A stretch of 54,930 nt of DNA from Marisediminitalea oceani (lineage in GTDB: Bacteria; Pseudomonadota; Gammaproteobacteria; Enterobacterales; Alteromonadaceae): contig NZ_RCUA01000057.1 of the NCBI RefSeq assembly GCF_003731635.1, forward strand, positions 1 to 54,930, written 5' to 3'. Positions within the stretch are counted from its first letter, which is position 1, and each line of letters begins with the position of its first letter. Made by a program: the position numbers and the translations under genes. This document shows, in pieces, positions 44,426 through 53,856 of this stretch. The notes beneath the pieces are model-generated. The model did not search any database and was not told where the DNA came from. It saw only the letters and a list, made by a program, of their open reading frames with translations.

Positions 44426-47134
44426 ATGTTTGCAAGCATGCTCAGGAAAGTATTTGGCAGTCGTAACGATCGACTATTAAAAAAATTACAAAAGCACGTC
44501 AATGCCATTAATGCGCTGGAAGCAGAATACGAAGCCCTTGATGATGCTGCGCTAAAGCAGAAGACGGTGGAGTTTCAGCAACGCCTGAAAGACGGCGCGA
44601 GCCTCGATGACATTCTAATCGAAGCATTTGCAACCGTTCGCGAGGCTAGTAAACGTGTGTATGGCATGCGCCACTTCGATGTACAGATGCTTGGTGGCCA
44701 GGTATTGCACTCCGGTAAAATTGCCGAGATGCGTACCGGTGAAGGTAAAACGCTGACCTCTACCTTACCCACTTACTTAAATGCACTCACCGGCCGTGGT
44801 GTTCACGTGATTACCGTGAACGATTACCTGGCCAAACGGGATGCAAACTGGAGCCGCAGTTTATTTGAATATCTGGGCTTAACCGTGGGATGTAATGTGC
44901 CAGGACTAGCGCCGGAGCAGAAGCGCGAGGCTTATCAGGCAGATATTACTTACGGTACCAACAACGAATTTGGTTTTGATTACCTGCGCGATAACATGGC
45001 GTTCAGCCCTCAGGATCGGGTGCAGCGAGAACTCTATTATGCGGTAATCGATGAAGTGGACTCCATCCTGATTGATGAAGCCCGTACACCGTTGATTATC
45101 TCTGGTGCCGCCGAAGACAGCTCAGAGCTGTACTTACGGATCAACCAGATTATTCCTGAACTGACCAGGCAGGATAAAGAAGACGAAGAAGGTAAGCATG
45201 GCGATGGTGACTTCACCATTGATGAAAAGGCCAAGCAAATCCACCTGACAGAGCACGGTCAGATTCACGTTGAAGAAATCATGAAACGTGAAGGTCTGCT
45301 TAAGGAAGAAGAATCGTTATTTGATGCCGGTAATATTTCTTTACTGCACCACGTAAATGCGGCCTTGCGCGCCCACAAGCTGTTTACCAAAGACGTCGAC
45401 TACATTGTTAAAGACGATAACATCGTTATTGTTGATGAGCATACCGGCCGTACAATGGAAGGCCGTCGTTGGTCGGAAGGCCTGCACCAGGCTGTTGAAG
45501 CCAAAGAAGGTGTGAAAATTCAAAACGAAAACCAGACTCTGGCTTCCATTACTTTCCAGAACTATTTCCGTTTATACGAAAAACTGTCGGGTATGACAGG
45601 GACGGCAGATACCGAAGCCTTCGAGTTTAATCATATCTACAGCCTCGAAACGGTAGTTATTCCTACCAACCGCGCCATGGTGCGTGATGATAAGGCAGAT
45701 TTAATCTACCTGACGGCTCAGGAAAAGTACGACGCCATCGTCGAAGATATTCGCCGCTGCGTGAAGCGCGGTCAGCCTACGCTGGTAGGTACGGTGTCTA
45801 TCGAAAACTCAGAGTTGTTGTCACGTATTCTGAAAAAAGAAAAGATCCCTCATAAAGTACTGAACGCCAAGTTCCATGCTCAGGAAGCCGATATTGTTGC
45901 GCAGGCCGGTCGTCCCGGAGCGGTAACGATTGCTACCAACATGGCGGGCCGTGGTACTGACATTGTACTGGGTGGTAACTGGCAGGCGGAAGTCGATAAG
46001 CTGGAAAACCCCACTGAAGCGCAGATTCAAAAGATTAAAGAGCAGTGGGAAAAAGACCACGAAACCGTACTGGCTGCCGGCGGCCTGCATATTATTGGTA
46101 CTGAGCGCCATGAGTCACGTCGTATCGATAACCAGTTACGTGGTCGTGCTGGTCGTCAGGGTGACCCGGGTTCATCACGTTTTTATCTGTCACTGGATGA
46201 TGCCCTGATGCGTATTTTCGCCTCAGAAAAAATGGCCAGCATGATGAAACGTCTGGGCATGGAGAAAGGCGAAGCTATCGAGCACCCGTGGGTAACTCGT
46301 GCGATTGAAAACGCCCAGCGTAAGGTAGAAGGGCGCAACTTTGATATTCGTAAGCAATTGCTGGAATACGATGATGTTGCCAACGATCAGCGTAAGGTAA
46401 TTTACGAGCAGCGTAATGAACTGCTTGATGAGTCGGACATCAGCGAAACTGTGCAGGCAATCCGTGAAGACGTTATCAGTGGTGTGGTAGATGAGTACAT
46501 TCCACCGCAGTCGCTGGAAGAAATGTGGGATGTGTCCGGACTGGAGCAGCGTCTTAAGGCAGACTTTGCGCTGGACGCGCCAATTCAGCAATGGCTGGAT
46601 GCGGACGACAAACTGTATGAAGAAAAACTGCGTGAGAAGATCCTGGATGAGTTAAACGCAGCTTACAAAGCCAAAGAAGAAATGGTCGGTGAGCAGGTAC
46701 TGCGTCAGTTTGAAAAAGCGGTGATGCTGCAGAACCTCGACAGTAACTGGAAAGAACACCTGGCCGCCATGGATCATCTGCGTCAGGGTATCCATCTGCG
46801 CGGCTATGCACAGAAGAACCCTAAGCAGGAATATAAGCGTGAAGCCTTTGAGTTATTCTCGAATATGCTGGAAGGCCTCAAACTTGAAGTCATTACGATT
46901 TTAAGCCGGGTACAGGTGCGCGCTGAATCGGATGTTGAGAAAGTGGAAGAACAGCGTCGTCAGGCCGACGATGTTCCTAAGAACTTCCAGCACGCCGAAG
47001 CCGATGGTGAGCCTTCTGAAGATGTAAGCGGCCCTCAGGCAGCCATGCGTCAGGGGCCCAAAGTCGGCCGTAACGATCCATGCCCTTGTGGCTCAGGCAA
47101 AAAATACAAGCAGTGCCACGGTAAATTAAAATAA
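44426..47134 (+). CDS. secA: Preprotein translocase ATPase SecA
   Basis: A 902-residue motor that drives unfolded preproteins through SecYEG. The N-terminus [16 protein letters not shown] aligns with E. coli SecA. Walker A is MRTGEGKT at 102-109, the DEAD-like box is in [29 protein letters not shown] marks the crosslinking domain region, and [15 protein letters not shown] is the second helicase motif VI. The C-terminal zinc finger [13 protein letters not shown] binds SecB. ATG 44426 is chosen over a frame that stays open to 44387 inside the terminator. The SecM arrest peptide that controls secA in E. coli has no counterpart here. Confidence 0.98.
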   Translation: MFASMLRKVFGSRNDRLLKKLQKHVNAINALEAEYEALDDAALKQKTVEFQQRLKDGASLDDILIEAFATVREASKRVYGMRHFDVQMLGGQVLHSGKIAEMRTGEGKTLTSTLPTYLNALTGRGVHVITVNDYLAKRDANWSRSLFEYLGLTVGCNVPGLAPEQKREAYQADITYGTNNEFGFDYLRDNMAFSPQDRVQRELYYAVIDEVDSILIDEARTPLIISGAAEDSSELYLRINQIIPELTRQDKEDEEGKHGDGDFTIDEKAKQIHLTEHGQIHVEEIMKREGLLKEEESLFDAGNISLLHHVNAALRAHKLFTKDVDYIVKDDNIVIVDEHTGRTMEGRRWSEGLHQAVEAKEGVKIQNENQTLASITFQNYFRLYEKLSGMTGTADTEAFEFNHIYSLETVVIPTNRAMVRDDKADLIYLTAQEKYDAIVEDIRRCVKRGQPTLVGTVSIENSELLSRILKKEKIPHKVLNAKFHAQEADIVAQAGRPGAVTIATNMAGRGTDIVLGGNWQAEVDKLENPTEAQIQKIKEQWEKDHETVLAAGGLHIIGTERHESRRIDNQLRGRAGRQGDPGSSRFYLSLDDALMRIFASEKMASMMKRLGMEKGEAIEHPWVTRAIENAQRKVEGRNFDIRKQLLEYDDVANDQRKVIYEQRNELLDESDISETVQAIREDVISGVVDEYIPPQSLEEMWDVSGLEQRLKADFALDAPIQQWLDADDKLYEEKLREKILDELNAAYKAKEEMVGEQVLRQFEKAVMLQNLDSNWKEHLAAMDHLRQGIHLRGYAQKNPKQEYKREAFELFSNMLEGLKLEVITILSRVQVRAESDVEKVEEQRRQADDVPKNFQHAEADGEPSEDVSGPQAAMRQGPKVGRNDPCPCGSGKKYKQCHGKLK

Positions 47135-47152
47135 GCCAAAAGCGCTGAACAA

Positions 47153-47195
47153 CAAAAGCTGGTTATCTGTGGTGTGCAGGTTACCGGCTTTTTTT
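47153..47195 (+). terminator. Rho-independent terminator of secA
   Basis: AAGCTGGTTA pairs with TTACCGGCTT (one wobble, one mismatch) around a 15-nt loop and is followed by five more T. It separates secA from mutT. Confidence 0.8.
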
Positions 47196-47222
47196 ATGCG
47201 GATAGAGAACAGGAAACGAATG

Positions 47223-47621
47223 ATGAAATACATCGATGTGGCGGTAGGGGTCATTCTACGCGATAACCAAACCTACGTTTGTTTGCGCGCCAGCGATAAA
47301 CATCAGGGTGGTAAGTGGGAATTTCCCGGTGGCAAAGTGGAAGAGGGTGAGGCGCATGAAGCTGCGCTGGGCAGAGAGTTACAGGAAGAAGTGGCTATTG
47401 TTACCACCTTCTGTGAGCCACTGATAATGATTGAGCACGATTACGGTGATAAGTGCGTGCGTTTGCATGTGTATACAGTAACAGGCTTTGACGGCGAACC
47501 CACCGGTGCCGAAGGCCAACCAGGAAAATGGCTGGCACTGGATAATCTGAATTATGATGACTTCCCGGCAGCTAACCGGGAAATCATTGATGCTTTGATG
47601 GCACGACAAGTGAAACGATAG
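47223..47621 (+). CDS. mutT: 8-oxo-dGTP diphosphatase MutT
   Basis: A 132-residue Nudix hydrolase that clears 8-oxo-dGTP from the nucleotide pool. The Nudix box spans GGKVEEGE to RELQEEVAI; every catalytic Glu is present, but the usual glycine of the final EExGU is alanine here. WEFPGGK is the MutT substrate-pocket motif. Length equals E. coli MutT. Two neighbouring ATG codons (47220, 47223) follow AGGA; 47223 gives the family start MKYIDVAVGVI. Position after secA is conserved. The stop is separated from the convergent chemoreceptor stop by a single base. Confidence 0.95.
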   Translation: MKYIDVAVGVILRDNQTYVCLRASDKHQGGKWEFPGGKVEEGEAHEAALGRELQEEVAIVTTFCEPLIMIEHDYGDKCVRLHVYTVTGFDGEPTGAEGQPGKWLALDNLNYDDFPAANREIIDALMARQVKR

Positions 47622-47622
47622 G

Positions 47623-49545
47623 TTAAAACCGGTAGCGTTTGAGCTGTTGCTGCATGCTGCTGATTTCGTCTACCAGCTGCGCACAGTTTTGCGCAACCTG
47701 GCGGGCGTAATCGCTGTTCTGATTGCCCACATTCTGAATACTGCTCAGGCGCTTAGCCACATCTTCGGTGATGCTGGCCTGCCGTGAGGCCATGGTCGCC
47801 GCTTCCTGATTTAACTCAGTAATGGTGGCAACGGCATGCAAAGATTTCTCCAGAGACTCGCCGGCATTTTGTGTCACCTGTACGGTAGCGAATGCATTGT
47901 CTTTGTTTTGCTGCATTTTATCTGCCGCCTCACGACTGCCCTGCTGTAAGCGCTCAATCATCACGCGGATCTCTTCAGTGGATGACTGGGTGCGACTGGC
48001 CAGTGAGCGGACTTCGTCTGCGACCACGGCGAACCCGCGGCCTTGCTCTCCGGCCCGCGCGGCCTCAATCGCTGCGTTGAGTGCCAGTAAATTTGTTTGC
48101 TCAGCGATATTACGGATAACATCCATCACGCCACTGATTTGTTCACTGGCGGCAGCCAGTTCATTGATAACCTGAACCGACGTATCGATATTCTGTGCCT
48201 GGGCCTCAATGTCTTTAATGGTTGCTGACAACACGCTGACACTGTTTCGGGTGTCACTGTCGGCAGCGCCTGCGGCTTCATTAGAATGGTTAATGTTAGT
48301 GGAGACCGCGACCGCATTTTCCTGCAGTGTTGATAATGCGTCGCCGATGGCACTGGTTTCACTGGTTAGTTCCGTTACCGTCGAGCTGGACTTCACCGCA
48401 GTGTCATTAAGTTGCCGGGACTGGGAAAGCATGGTGTCTGTGGCCTGATTTACGCTCCTCAGAGTGGTCTGTAGTTGCGAAAGCAGTTTATTAAACCCTT
48501 GGGCCATCTGGCCGAATTCGTCGCTGGAATTGGCATTAAAACGGAATGTGAGGTCGCCTTCACCAGAGGCCAGATCGTTCACAACACCGATAAACTCATC
48601 CAGAGGCTTACCCACCAAATAATTGATTAAGAAGAATATGGTGGCCAGAATCGCCACACTGGCAACAATGATTTTCAGTAGCACTGAGAATACTGCACCA
48701 GCTACCAATGATGACTTTTCGTCACTGGACGCGGCCAGGATGAGTTCATAGCCCCATTTTTCAAAGGGAATAATGCTGATATCCCAGTTGTCATCGCCGT
48801 TAGCCAGTGCGTTATTCACCGTCGCTTCATTAACGTGGGAAGAGAACATGCGCAGGTTACCCTTGCTGTCTTTCAGCGCCACAAACCCCTCTTCAAGCAA
48901 TTTGCTTTTGGTAATGGCTTCTTCGAGAACATTGAGGTCAGCAGAATAGCCCACGTACCAGATACCTATGACTTGTTGAGTCGCGTTAAACATGGGCTCG
49001 TAAGCAGTGAGGTAAGGGCTGCCGAGAATATCCACGGCGCCATAATAGGCTTTACGCTGCTTGATCTGCGCCATGGCCTTACCCTGCGGTGCCAGCTTGG
49101 TACCAATGGCCCGTTCACCGTCTTTGATAACATTGGTGCTGACCCGGATAAAATCATCGCCGGTTTTGCTAAACAGTGTGGCGGTGCCGCCCATTACGGC
49201 GGTGAGGCCATCAACCAATGCGAAGTTATTGGCTTGTGCTTCGCCGCCAATAAGCAGTTGGGTGGCCGGGGTTTGTTTCACCATTACCTCGCCGCCCTGA
49301 GAGGGAATACCCATTGCATCCCCTCGTTCTTTTAGCAGCTTCATGCTGCTAACTACGCGTTCGTGCATCAACGAGTCTGTAACGGTGAGAATGTTTGTCA
49401 GTCTGGCAGACAACTGCTCTTTTTGTTGGCTGATTTTATCTTCAGCCTCTGAGGAGGCTGAAATAGAAGTAATAATCGCAATCACTACCGCAAAAGCGGC
49501 AATGACCACAGTGATAGCAATAAGAAATTTACGCTGAATGGACAT
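47623..49545 (-). CDS. Methyl-accepting chemotaxis protein with periplasmic Cache domain
   Basis: A 640-residue chemoreceptor. TM1 (about 7-29) is followed by a periplasmic Cache-type sensor (about 35-275; the Cache3/Cache2 pattern around [10 protein letters not shown] and [18 protein letters not shown]). TM2 lies at about 281-311, HAMP at about 312-365 and the signalling hairpin at about 400-640. The hairpin tip [20 protein letters not shown] is canonical and contacts CheA/CheW. There is no C-terminal CheR/CheB-tethering pentapeptide. The ligand is unknown; Cache3-Cache2 receptors often bind small organic acids. GGAGT lies 5 nt before the ATG. No other chemotaxis gene is nearby. Confidence 0.93.
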   Translation of the reverse strand: MSIQRKFLIAITVVIAAFAVVIAIITSISASSEAEDKISQQKEQLSARLTNILTVTDSLMHERVVSSMKLLKERGDAMGIPSQGGEVMVKQTPATQLLIGGEAQANNFALVDGLTAVMGGTATLFSKTGDDFIRVSTNVIKDGERAIGTKLAPQGKAMAQIKQRKAYYGAVDILGSPYLTAYEPMFNATQQVIGIWYVGYSADLNVLEEAITKSKLLEEGFVALKDSKGNLRMFSSHVNEATVNNALANGDDNWDISIIPFEKWGYELILAASSDEKSSLVAGAVFSVLLKIIVASVAILATIFFLINYLVGKPLDEFIGVVNDLASGEGDLTFRFNANSSDEFGQMAQGFNKLLSQLQTTLRSVNQATDTMLSQSRQLNDTAVKSSSTVTELTSETSAIGDALSTLQENAVAVSTNINHSNEAAGAADSDTRNSVSVLSATIKDIEAQAQNIDTSVQVINELAAASEQISGVMDVIRNIAEQTNLLALNAAIEAARAGEQGRGFAVVADEVRSLASRTQSSTEEIRVMIERLQQGSREAADKMQQNKDNAFATVQVTQNAGESLEKSLHAVATITELNQEAATMASRQASITEDVAKRLSSIQNVGNQNSDYARQVAQNCAQLVDEISSMQQQLKRYRF

Positions 49546-49697
49546 ACTTACTCCGGCAACTAACGGGTTTTGCTGGCGTCCCTGTACAGCAAAAAATACA
49601 GCAACTAAATAGGCTGCTTTGTTATTACTAGTTAATAGTAGAGTAAATTTTCGATTCAGCTAATTTTTTGCAATGAATCTAAATGCTGTCGTTGTTT

Positions 49698-50837
49698 TTA
49701 AACAAAAGCGCTAAGTAAGGTATTAAGGTATCGACGGCCCATTGGGGTGACCTGCCAGTTGTGTGCTGTTTCAGCCAGCAATCCATTACTGATGGCCTGC
49801 TCTATAGCGTCTTGCTGTGGTGTAGTGAGAGATGTACCAGTGAGTGCCGCAAAATCGGCCTGTGGGCAGGGCTCCACCAGTCGAAAACGATTCATAAAAA
49901 ACTCAAAGGCCAGATCGTCTTCCTCAACCTGGTTCTGATGATCAAGGTAAGGCCGGTTAAGTGTCATGTAACCACGAGGATGCTTTACTTTTACCGTGCG
50001 GATAATAGAGCGATTCTCGATGTTGGTTAATTTGCCATGGGCGCCGCAGCCAATGCCAATGTAGTCGCCAAATCGCCAGTAGTTGAGGTTATGCCTGCAT
50101 TGATAACCGGGTTTACTGTAACCGGATATTTCGTATTGCTCATAGCCAGCCGCAGCCAGTAATTTGTGACCTTCAGCCTGGATATCCCACAGAATATCAT
50201 CGTCAGGTAATTCCGGCGGCCTGGAGTAAAACGGCGTATTAGGTTCAATAGTGAGCTGATACCAGGATAAATGCTTTGGCTGTTGGTTTATTGCCTGTTT
50301 TAAGTCATCGAGTGCGTTCTGCAGGGTTTGATCCGGCAAGCCGTGCATCAGATCCACGTTAAAGCTTTTAACACCACTTTGCTCGGCCTGGGTAATAGCG
50401 AATAAGGCCTGGGCCGGGTCGTGAATACGCCCCAGCGCGGTTAAATGCCGGGCCTGAAAGCTTTGAATACCAATAGAAAATCGGTTTACCCCTGCCGCTA
50501 CGTATCCTTCAAACCGGGCCGCCTCTATGGTGCCGGGATTGGCCTCCAGAGTAATTTCTATGTCCTGCGCAAAAGGCACGCGTTTTTGCGCTTCAGTAAG
50601 CAAGTGTCCTATGCTCTCGGGACTAAATAAACTTGGCGTACCGCCGCCGATGAAAATGGTCTCTACCGGCCGCTCACCGGTCATACGGGCGTCCTGCTCT
50701 AAATCGGCCAGTAAATGGGCGATATATTCCTGTTCTGGCAGCCCGCTTTTCAGCGCGTGGGAATTAAAGTCACAGTAGGGGCATTTTTGCACACACCAGG
50801 GAATGTGAATGTACAGGCCCAGAGGGGGTAAGCGCAT
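49698..50837 (-). CDS. hemW: Heme chaperone HemW (radical SAM)
   Basis: A 379-residue radical-SAM protein of the HemN-like family. The iron-sulfur cluster motif CVQKCPYCDF sits near residue 16, with IFIGGGTPSLF and LEANPGTIE as SAM-binding motifs and a HemW C-terminal region. It lacks the long N-terminal extension of coproporphyrinogen oxidase HemN, which supports heme trafficking rather than HemN activity. It shares one base with rdgB (TAATG), the pairing seen in many gammaproteobacteria. Confidence 0.94.
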   Translation of the reverse strand: MRLPPLGLYIHIPWCVQKCPYCDFNSHALKSGLPEQEYIAHLLADLEQDARMTGERPVETIFIGGGTPSLFSPESIGHLLTEAQKRVPFAQDIEITLEANPGTIEAARFEGYVAAGVNRFSIGIQSFQARHLTALGRIHDPAQALFAITQAEQSGVKSFNVDLMHGLPDQTLQNALDDLKQAINQQPKHLSWYQLTIEPNTPFYSRPPELPDDDILWDIQAEGHKLLAAAGYEQYEISGYSKPGYQCRHNLNYWRFGDYIGIGCGAHGKLTNIENRSIIRTVKVKHPRGYMTLNRPYLDHQNQVEEDDLAFEFFMNRFRLVEPCPQADFAALTGTSLTTPQQDAIEQAISNGLLAETAHNWQVTPMGRRYLNTLLSAFV

Positions 50838-51436
50838 TACAGACCTTTGATACGTGCCAGTAATTGCTGCATGGCCTGGCCACGATGACTCACTGCGTTC
50901 TTCTGGGCTTTTTCAAGTTCTGCAGCAGTACACTTAAACTCATCCACGTAAAACACCGGATCGTAGCCAAAACCGCCTTCACCATGAGGATGGCGGGTAA
51001 TGCTGCCATGCCACTGCCCTTCACTGATGAACGGGATGGGGTCGCCAGCGTGGCGCATCAAGACCAGTACACACTGAAAGTGCGCGGCACGGTTTGCGTT
51101 GTCTTCGCCTAAAGCGCTAAGTAATCGGGCAATGTTGTCGCTGTCTGAGGCATCCTCACCGGCGTAGCGCGCCGAGTAAATACCCGGTGCACCCTGCAGG
51201 GCATCAACCACCAGGCCTGAGTCATCGGCGATAGCGGGTAAACCGGTTTCCTGCGCCGCATGGCGGGCTTTAATAATGGCATTTTCCACAAAGGTGGTAC
51301 CGGTCTCGGGCACACTGCTGACGTTAAATTCACTTTGCGGCAGCACTTCAATATTGAGTGGAGTAAACAGGCTGGCAAATTCTTTGACTTTCCCGGCGTT
51401 ACCGGTAGCCAGAACCACTTTAGCAGGCAGTGACAT
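50837..51436 (-). CDS. rdgB: XTP/dITP diphosphatase RdgB
   Basis: A 199-residue HAM1-family pyrophosphatase that hydrolyses dITP and XTP, keeping deaminated purines out of DNA. VVLATGNAGKVKEF, ETGTTFVENAIIKAR, ADDSGLVVDAL, GIYSARYAG and GYDPVFY are the family motifs. Its start lies 5 nt after srmB and its stop overlaps hemW, so srmB-rdgB-hemW should be one transcript. Confidence 0.97.
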   Translation of the reverse strand: MSLPAKVVLATGNAGKVKEFASLFTPLNIEVLPQSEFNVSSVPETGTTFVENAIIKARHAAQETGLPAIADDSGLVVDALQGAPGIYSARYAGEDASDSDNIARLLSALGEDNANRAAHFQCVLVLMRHAGDPIPFISEGQWHGSITRHPHGEGGFGYDPVFYVDEFKCTAAELEKAQKNAVSHRGQAMQQLLARIKGL

Positions 51437-51441
51437 AATAC

Positions 51442-52650
51442 TTATCTCTTTTTCTTTTTGGCAGTTTTGGACGTTTTAGCTTTCTTTTTCTTAGCCTTAT
51501 TTTCCGGCGCTTTGTGTTTAGGGCGCAGGCCTTCAACAAAACGGGCTTTAAACGGCTCATCCATATAGCGAGAGACTTTGCCGACCATCTCAAAATCATG
51601 GGCTTCGATTAACGAAATGGCAGTGCCTTTAGCGCCTGCTCGTCCGGTACGCCCTATCCGGTGTACGTAAACATCGGCTTTGCGAGGCATATCAAAGTTA
51701 ATCACATGGCTGACGTTGGGTACATCGATGCCGCGGGCGGCCACATCGGTGGCCAGCAGAATGTTTAGTTTTCCTGATTTAAAACTGGCCAGGGCAGCAT
51801 TACGTTTGTCCTGGGGCATTTCCCCCTGCAGGTAACAGACGTTGACGCCCAGTCGCTGGAGGTTTTCACGCAGCCATTGCAGACGTTCACGGGTTTTCAC
51901 AAACACCACGGCGCTGGTGATCTGTTCCTTGAGGATTTTTTCCAGTAAGGCAAGCTTATGCTCAAGGTTATCGGCCAGGTGATACCACTGGTGAATTTTG
52001 GCTTTCTCACGACGTGGTGGATCGGCTTCGATGATTGCCGGTTCATTGAGCAGATCATTGGCAAAATGACGTACACCAGCGCCTTCCAGCGTGGCCGAGA
52101 ACAACATATTCTGTTTACGCCAGCGGGCTTCAGAAGCAATTTGATTGACGATGCCAGAAAAGCCCATATCCAGCATGCGGTCAGCTTCATCAAGAATTAA
52201 ACATTCAATGTCACGGCAATCTGCCGATTCCTGTTCGATGTGTTCAAACAGGCGACCTGGCGTTGCAACCAGAATATCAAGATTTTGTGACAGGGTTTCC
52301 CGGTCGGTGCCGTAGTTAATACCGCCAGTGATCACACCGCAAATCAGATCGGTGTAGCGGGTAACGGCAACCGCTTGTTCGTAAACCTGTAATGCCAGTT
52401 CACGGGTCGGTGTCAGAACCAGAATACGGGTAGCGCCCGGCTGTTTGCGCGGAAAATCCAGCAGAAACTGGCAGGCCGGTAATAAGAAGCCCAGGGTTTT
52501 ACCTGTCCCGGTTGGGGCAGAAGCCAGAATATCTTTACCTTCCATGGCTTGGGGTACCACCATGGACTGGATGGTAGTAGGGCGGCTCAAGCCCATATCC
52601 GCGAGTGCCCGGCACAGGTCATCGTCTAATTCTAGTTGTTCGAATGTCAT
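51442..52650 (-). CDS. srmB: DEAD-box RNA helicase SrmB
   Basis: A 402-residue ATP-dependent helicase of 50S ribosome assembly. Motifs appear in order: Q motif near PTTIQSMVVPQ, motif I APTGTGKT, PTRELA, DEAD in LILDEADRMLDMGF, SAT in LFSATLEG, and motif VI HRIGRTGRAG. The SrmB-like N-terminus MTFEQLELDDDL and a Lys-rich RNA-binding tail (KKKKAKTSK) distinguish it from RhlB/RhlE/DeaD. It is the first gene of a unit with rdgB and hemW. Confidence 0.93.
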   Translation of the reverse strand: MTFEQLELDDDLCRALADMGLSRPTTIQSMVVPQAMEGKDILASAPTGTGKTLGFLLPACQFLLDFPRKQPGATRILVLTPTRELALQVYEQAVAVTRYTDLICGVITGGINYGTDRETLSQNLDILVATPGRLFEHIEQESADCRDIECLILDEADRMLDMGFSGIVNQIASEARWRKQNMLFSATLEGAGVRHFANDLLNEPAIIEADPPRREKAKIHQWYHLADNLEHKLALLEKILKEQITSAVVFVKTRERLQWLRENLQRLGVNVCYLQGEMPQDKRNAALASFKSGKLNILLATDVAARGIDVPNVSHVINFDMPRKADVYVHRIGRTGRAGAKGTAISLIEAHDFEMVGKVSRYMDEPFKARFVEGLRPKHKAPENKAKKKKAKTSKTAKKKKR

Positions 52651-52679
52651 AAAAATACGTCTGTCGCATGAATGGCGCT

Positions 52680-52688
52680 ATTGTAGCA
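52680..52688 (-). promoter_or_regulatory. Candidate extended -10 promoter of srmB
   Basis: On the minus strand TGCTACAAT fits an extended -10 element (TGn-TACAAT) about 30 nt upstream of the srmB ATG. No good -35 hexamer stands at the right distance, so the call is tentative. Confidence 0.4.
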
Positions 52689-52697
52689 TTAAATCTG

Positions 52698-53810
52698 CTA
52701 AACGCCGTGATTTGTGATGCTCTGTTCAATCTGTTTTAGCCGTTGCTGGCTAAGTTGCTGTTTGATGTCGGGGCCTTTATGTCCGGCAGCAATAATGGCT
52801 TTCACGTCTACCTGATTAGCCGCTGCAAGCGCTTCGGTGAATACCGCTTTAAAATGCAGCCCTTGCTCAGGATAGACAACAGTAAACAGCGGTATCAGGC
52901 GCTCCAGTCGTTCGGGGCGGCGCCAGGCGTCGCAGGTATTGAGCGCGTCCAGTAGCCATTCGCTCTGGTGAATGTGTTTGGCCAGTGAAGGCAGTATTGT
53001 TGCCGCCAGTTGCGCACAGTCGGCTTGCTGATTTGGCACCTTGAGTCTTTTTTGCAGCGTGCCTAGTGCCTGGTGCTCAAGGGGCCAGCAGACTGTCGCC
53101 CAGCGAACAGTTAAGGGCTGTTCAGATGCTGCTGCCTGCTGTAGTGAAGTTGTTATTGACTCATCAGATATTACAGACTCAAGTTCCGGCATCCAGGCTT
53201 TAAGTGCGCCGCATTGCTGTAATACTCTAAGGTACACTTCGGGGTTGTCTTCCATTAGTGCCCGTCGTGTCTCCTGCCATACGCGCTCAGCACTTAAATG
53301 GCGGATATCGTCGGATGCGGCCATGGTTTGCATAAGCATCATGGTTTCTTCTGCTACGGAAAATCCGAGGTAAGCGTAGCGGGCTGCAAACCGGGCAACC
53401 CGGAATATCCGCAGTGGATCCTCGCTGAATGCCGAAGATACATGGCGCAGTAGCCGCTGCTGCAAATCCGCCTGACCATTGTATGGGTCAATGAGTTCGC
53501 CGCTGGCGGATTCTGCCATGGCATTGATGGTGAGATCCCGACGCAGCAGGTCTTCTTCGAGGGTCACATCGGGCGTGGCATGGCAACTGAAACCGGTATA
53601 GCCACCGCCGGTTTTTCTTTCGGTGCGGGCGAGGGCATACTCTTCCTGAGTTTGCGGGTGCAGAAACACCGGGAAGTCTTTGCCCACCTGCGTATAACCT
53701 TCGGCCAGTAACTGCGCTGGCGTTGCGCCCACTACTACCCAGTCACGCTCGGTGACTTTGCGATGAAGTAATTTGTCGCGTACTGCGCCACCAACCAGAT
53801 AAACCTGCAT
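52698..53810 (-). CDS. cca: CCA tRNA nucleotidyltransferase with degenerate HD region
   Basis: A 370-residue class II CCA-adding enzyme that builds or repairs the tRNA 3' end. The N-terminus MQVYLVGGAVRDKLL is the usual start; the catalytic region has RDWVVVGATP, then RRDLTINAMA and the DPLRIFRVARFAARY motif. In E. coli the next domain carries HD (CHDLGKG); here that region reads CWPLEHQ with about 20 residues missing, so the phosphohydrolase activity should be absent. ATG 53810 is chosen by homology; the frame stays open upstream into the ISAs1 element. That element ends 46 bp before the start, so the native promoter has probably been displaced. Confidence 0.93.
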   Translation of the reverse strand: MQVYLVGGAVRDKLLHRKVTERDWVVVGATPAQLLAEGYTQVGKDFPVFLHPQTQEEYALARTERKTGGGYTGFSCHATPDVTLEEDLLRRDLTINAMAESASGELIDPYNGQADLQQRLLRHVSSAFSEDPLRIFRVARFAARYAYLGFSVAEETMMLMQTMAASDDIRHLSAERVWQETRRALMEDNPEVYLRVLQQCGALKAWMPELESVISDESITTSLQQAAASEQPLTVRWATVCWPLEHQALGTLQKRLKVPNQQADCAQLAATILPSLAKHIHQSEWLLDALNTCDAWRRPERLERLIPLFTVVYPEQGLHFKAVFTEALAAANQVDVKAIIAAGHKGPDIKQQLSQQRLKQIEQSITNHGV

Positions 53811-53856
53811 GCTCACAATCTGCTGTTGAATAATGGGCATATTATGCCTGAGTAAG

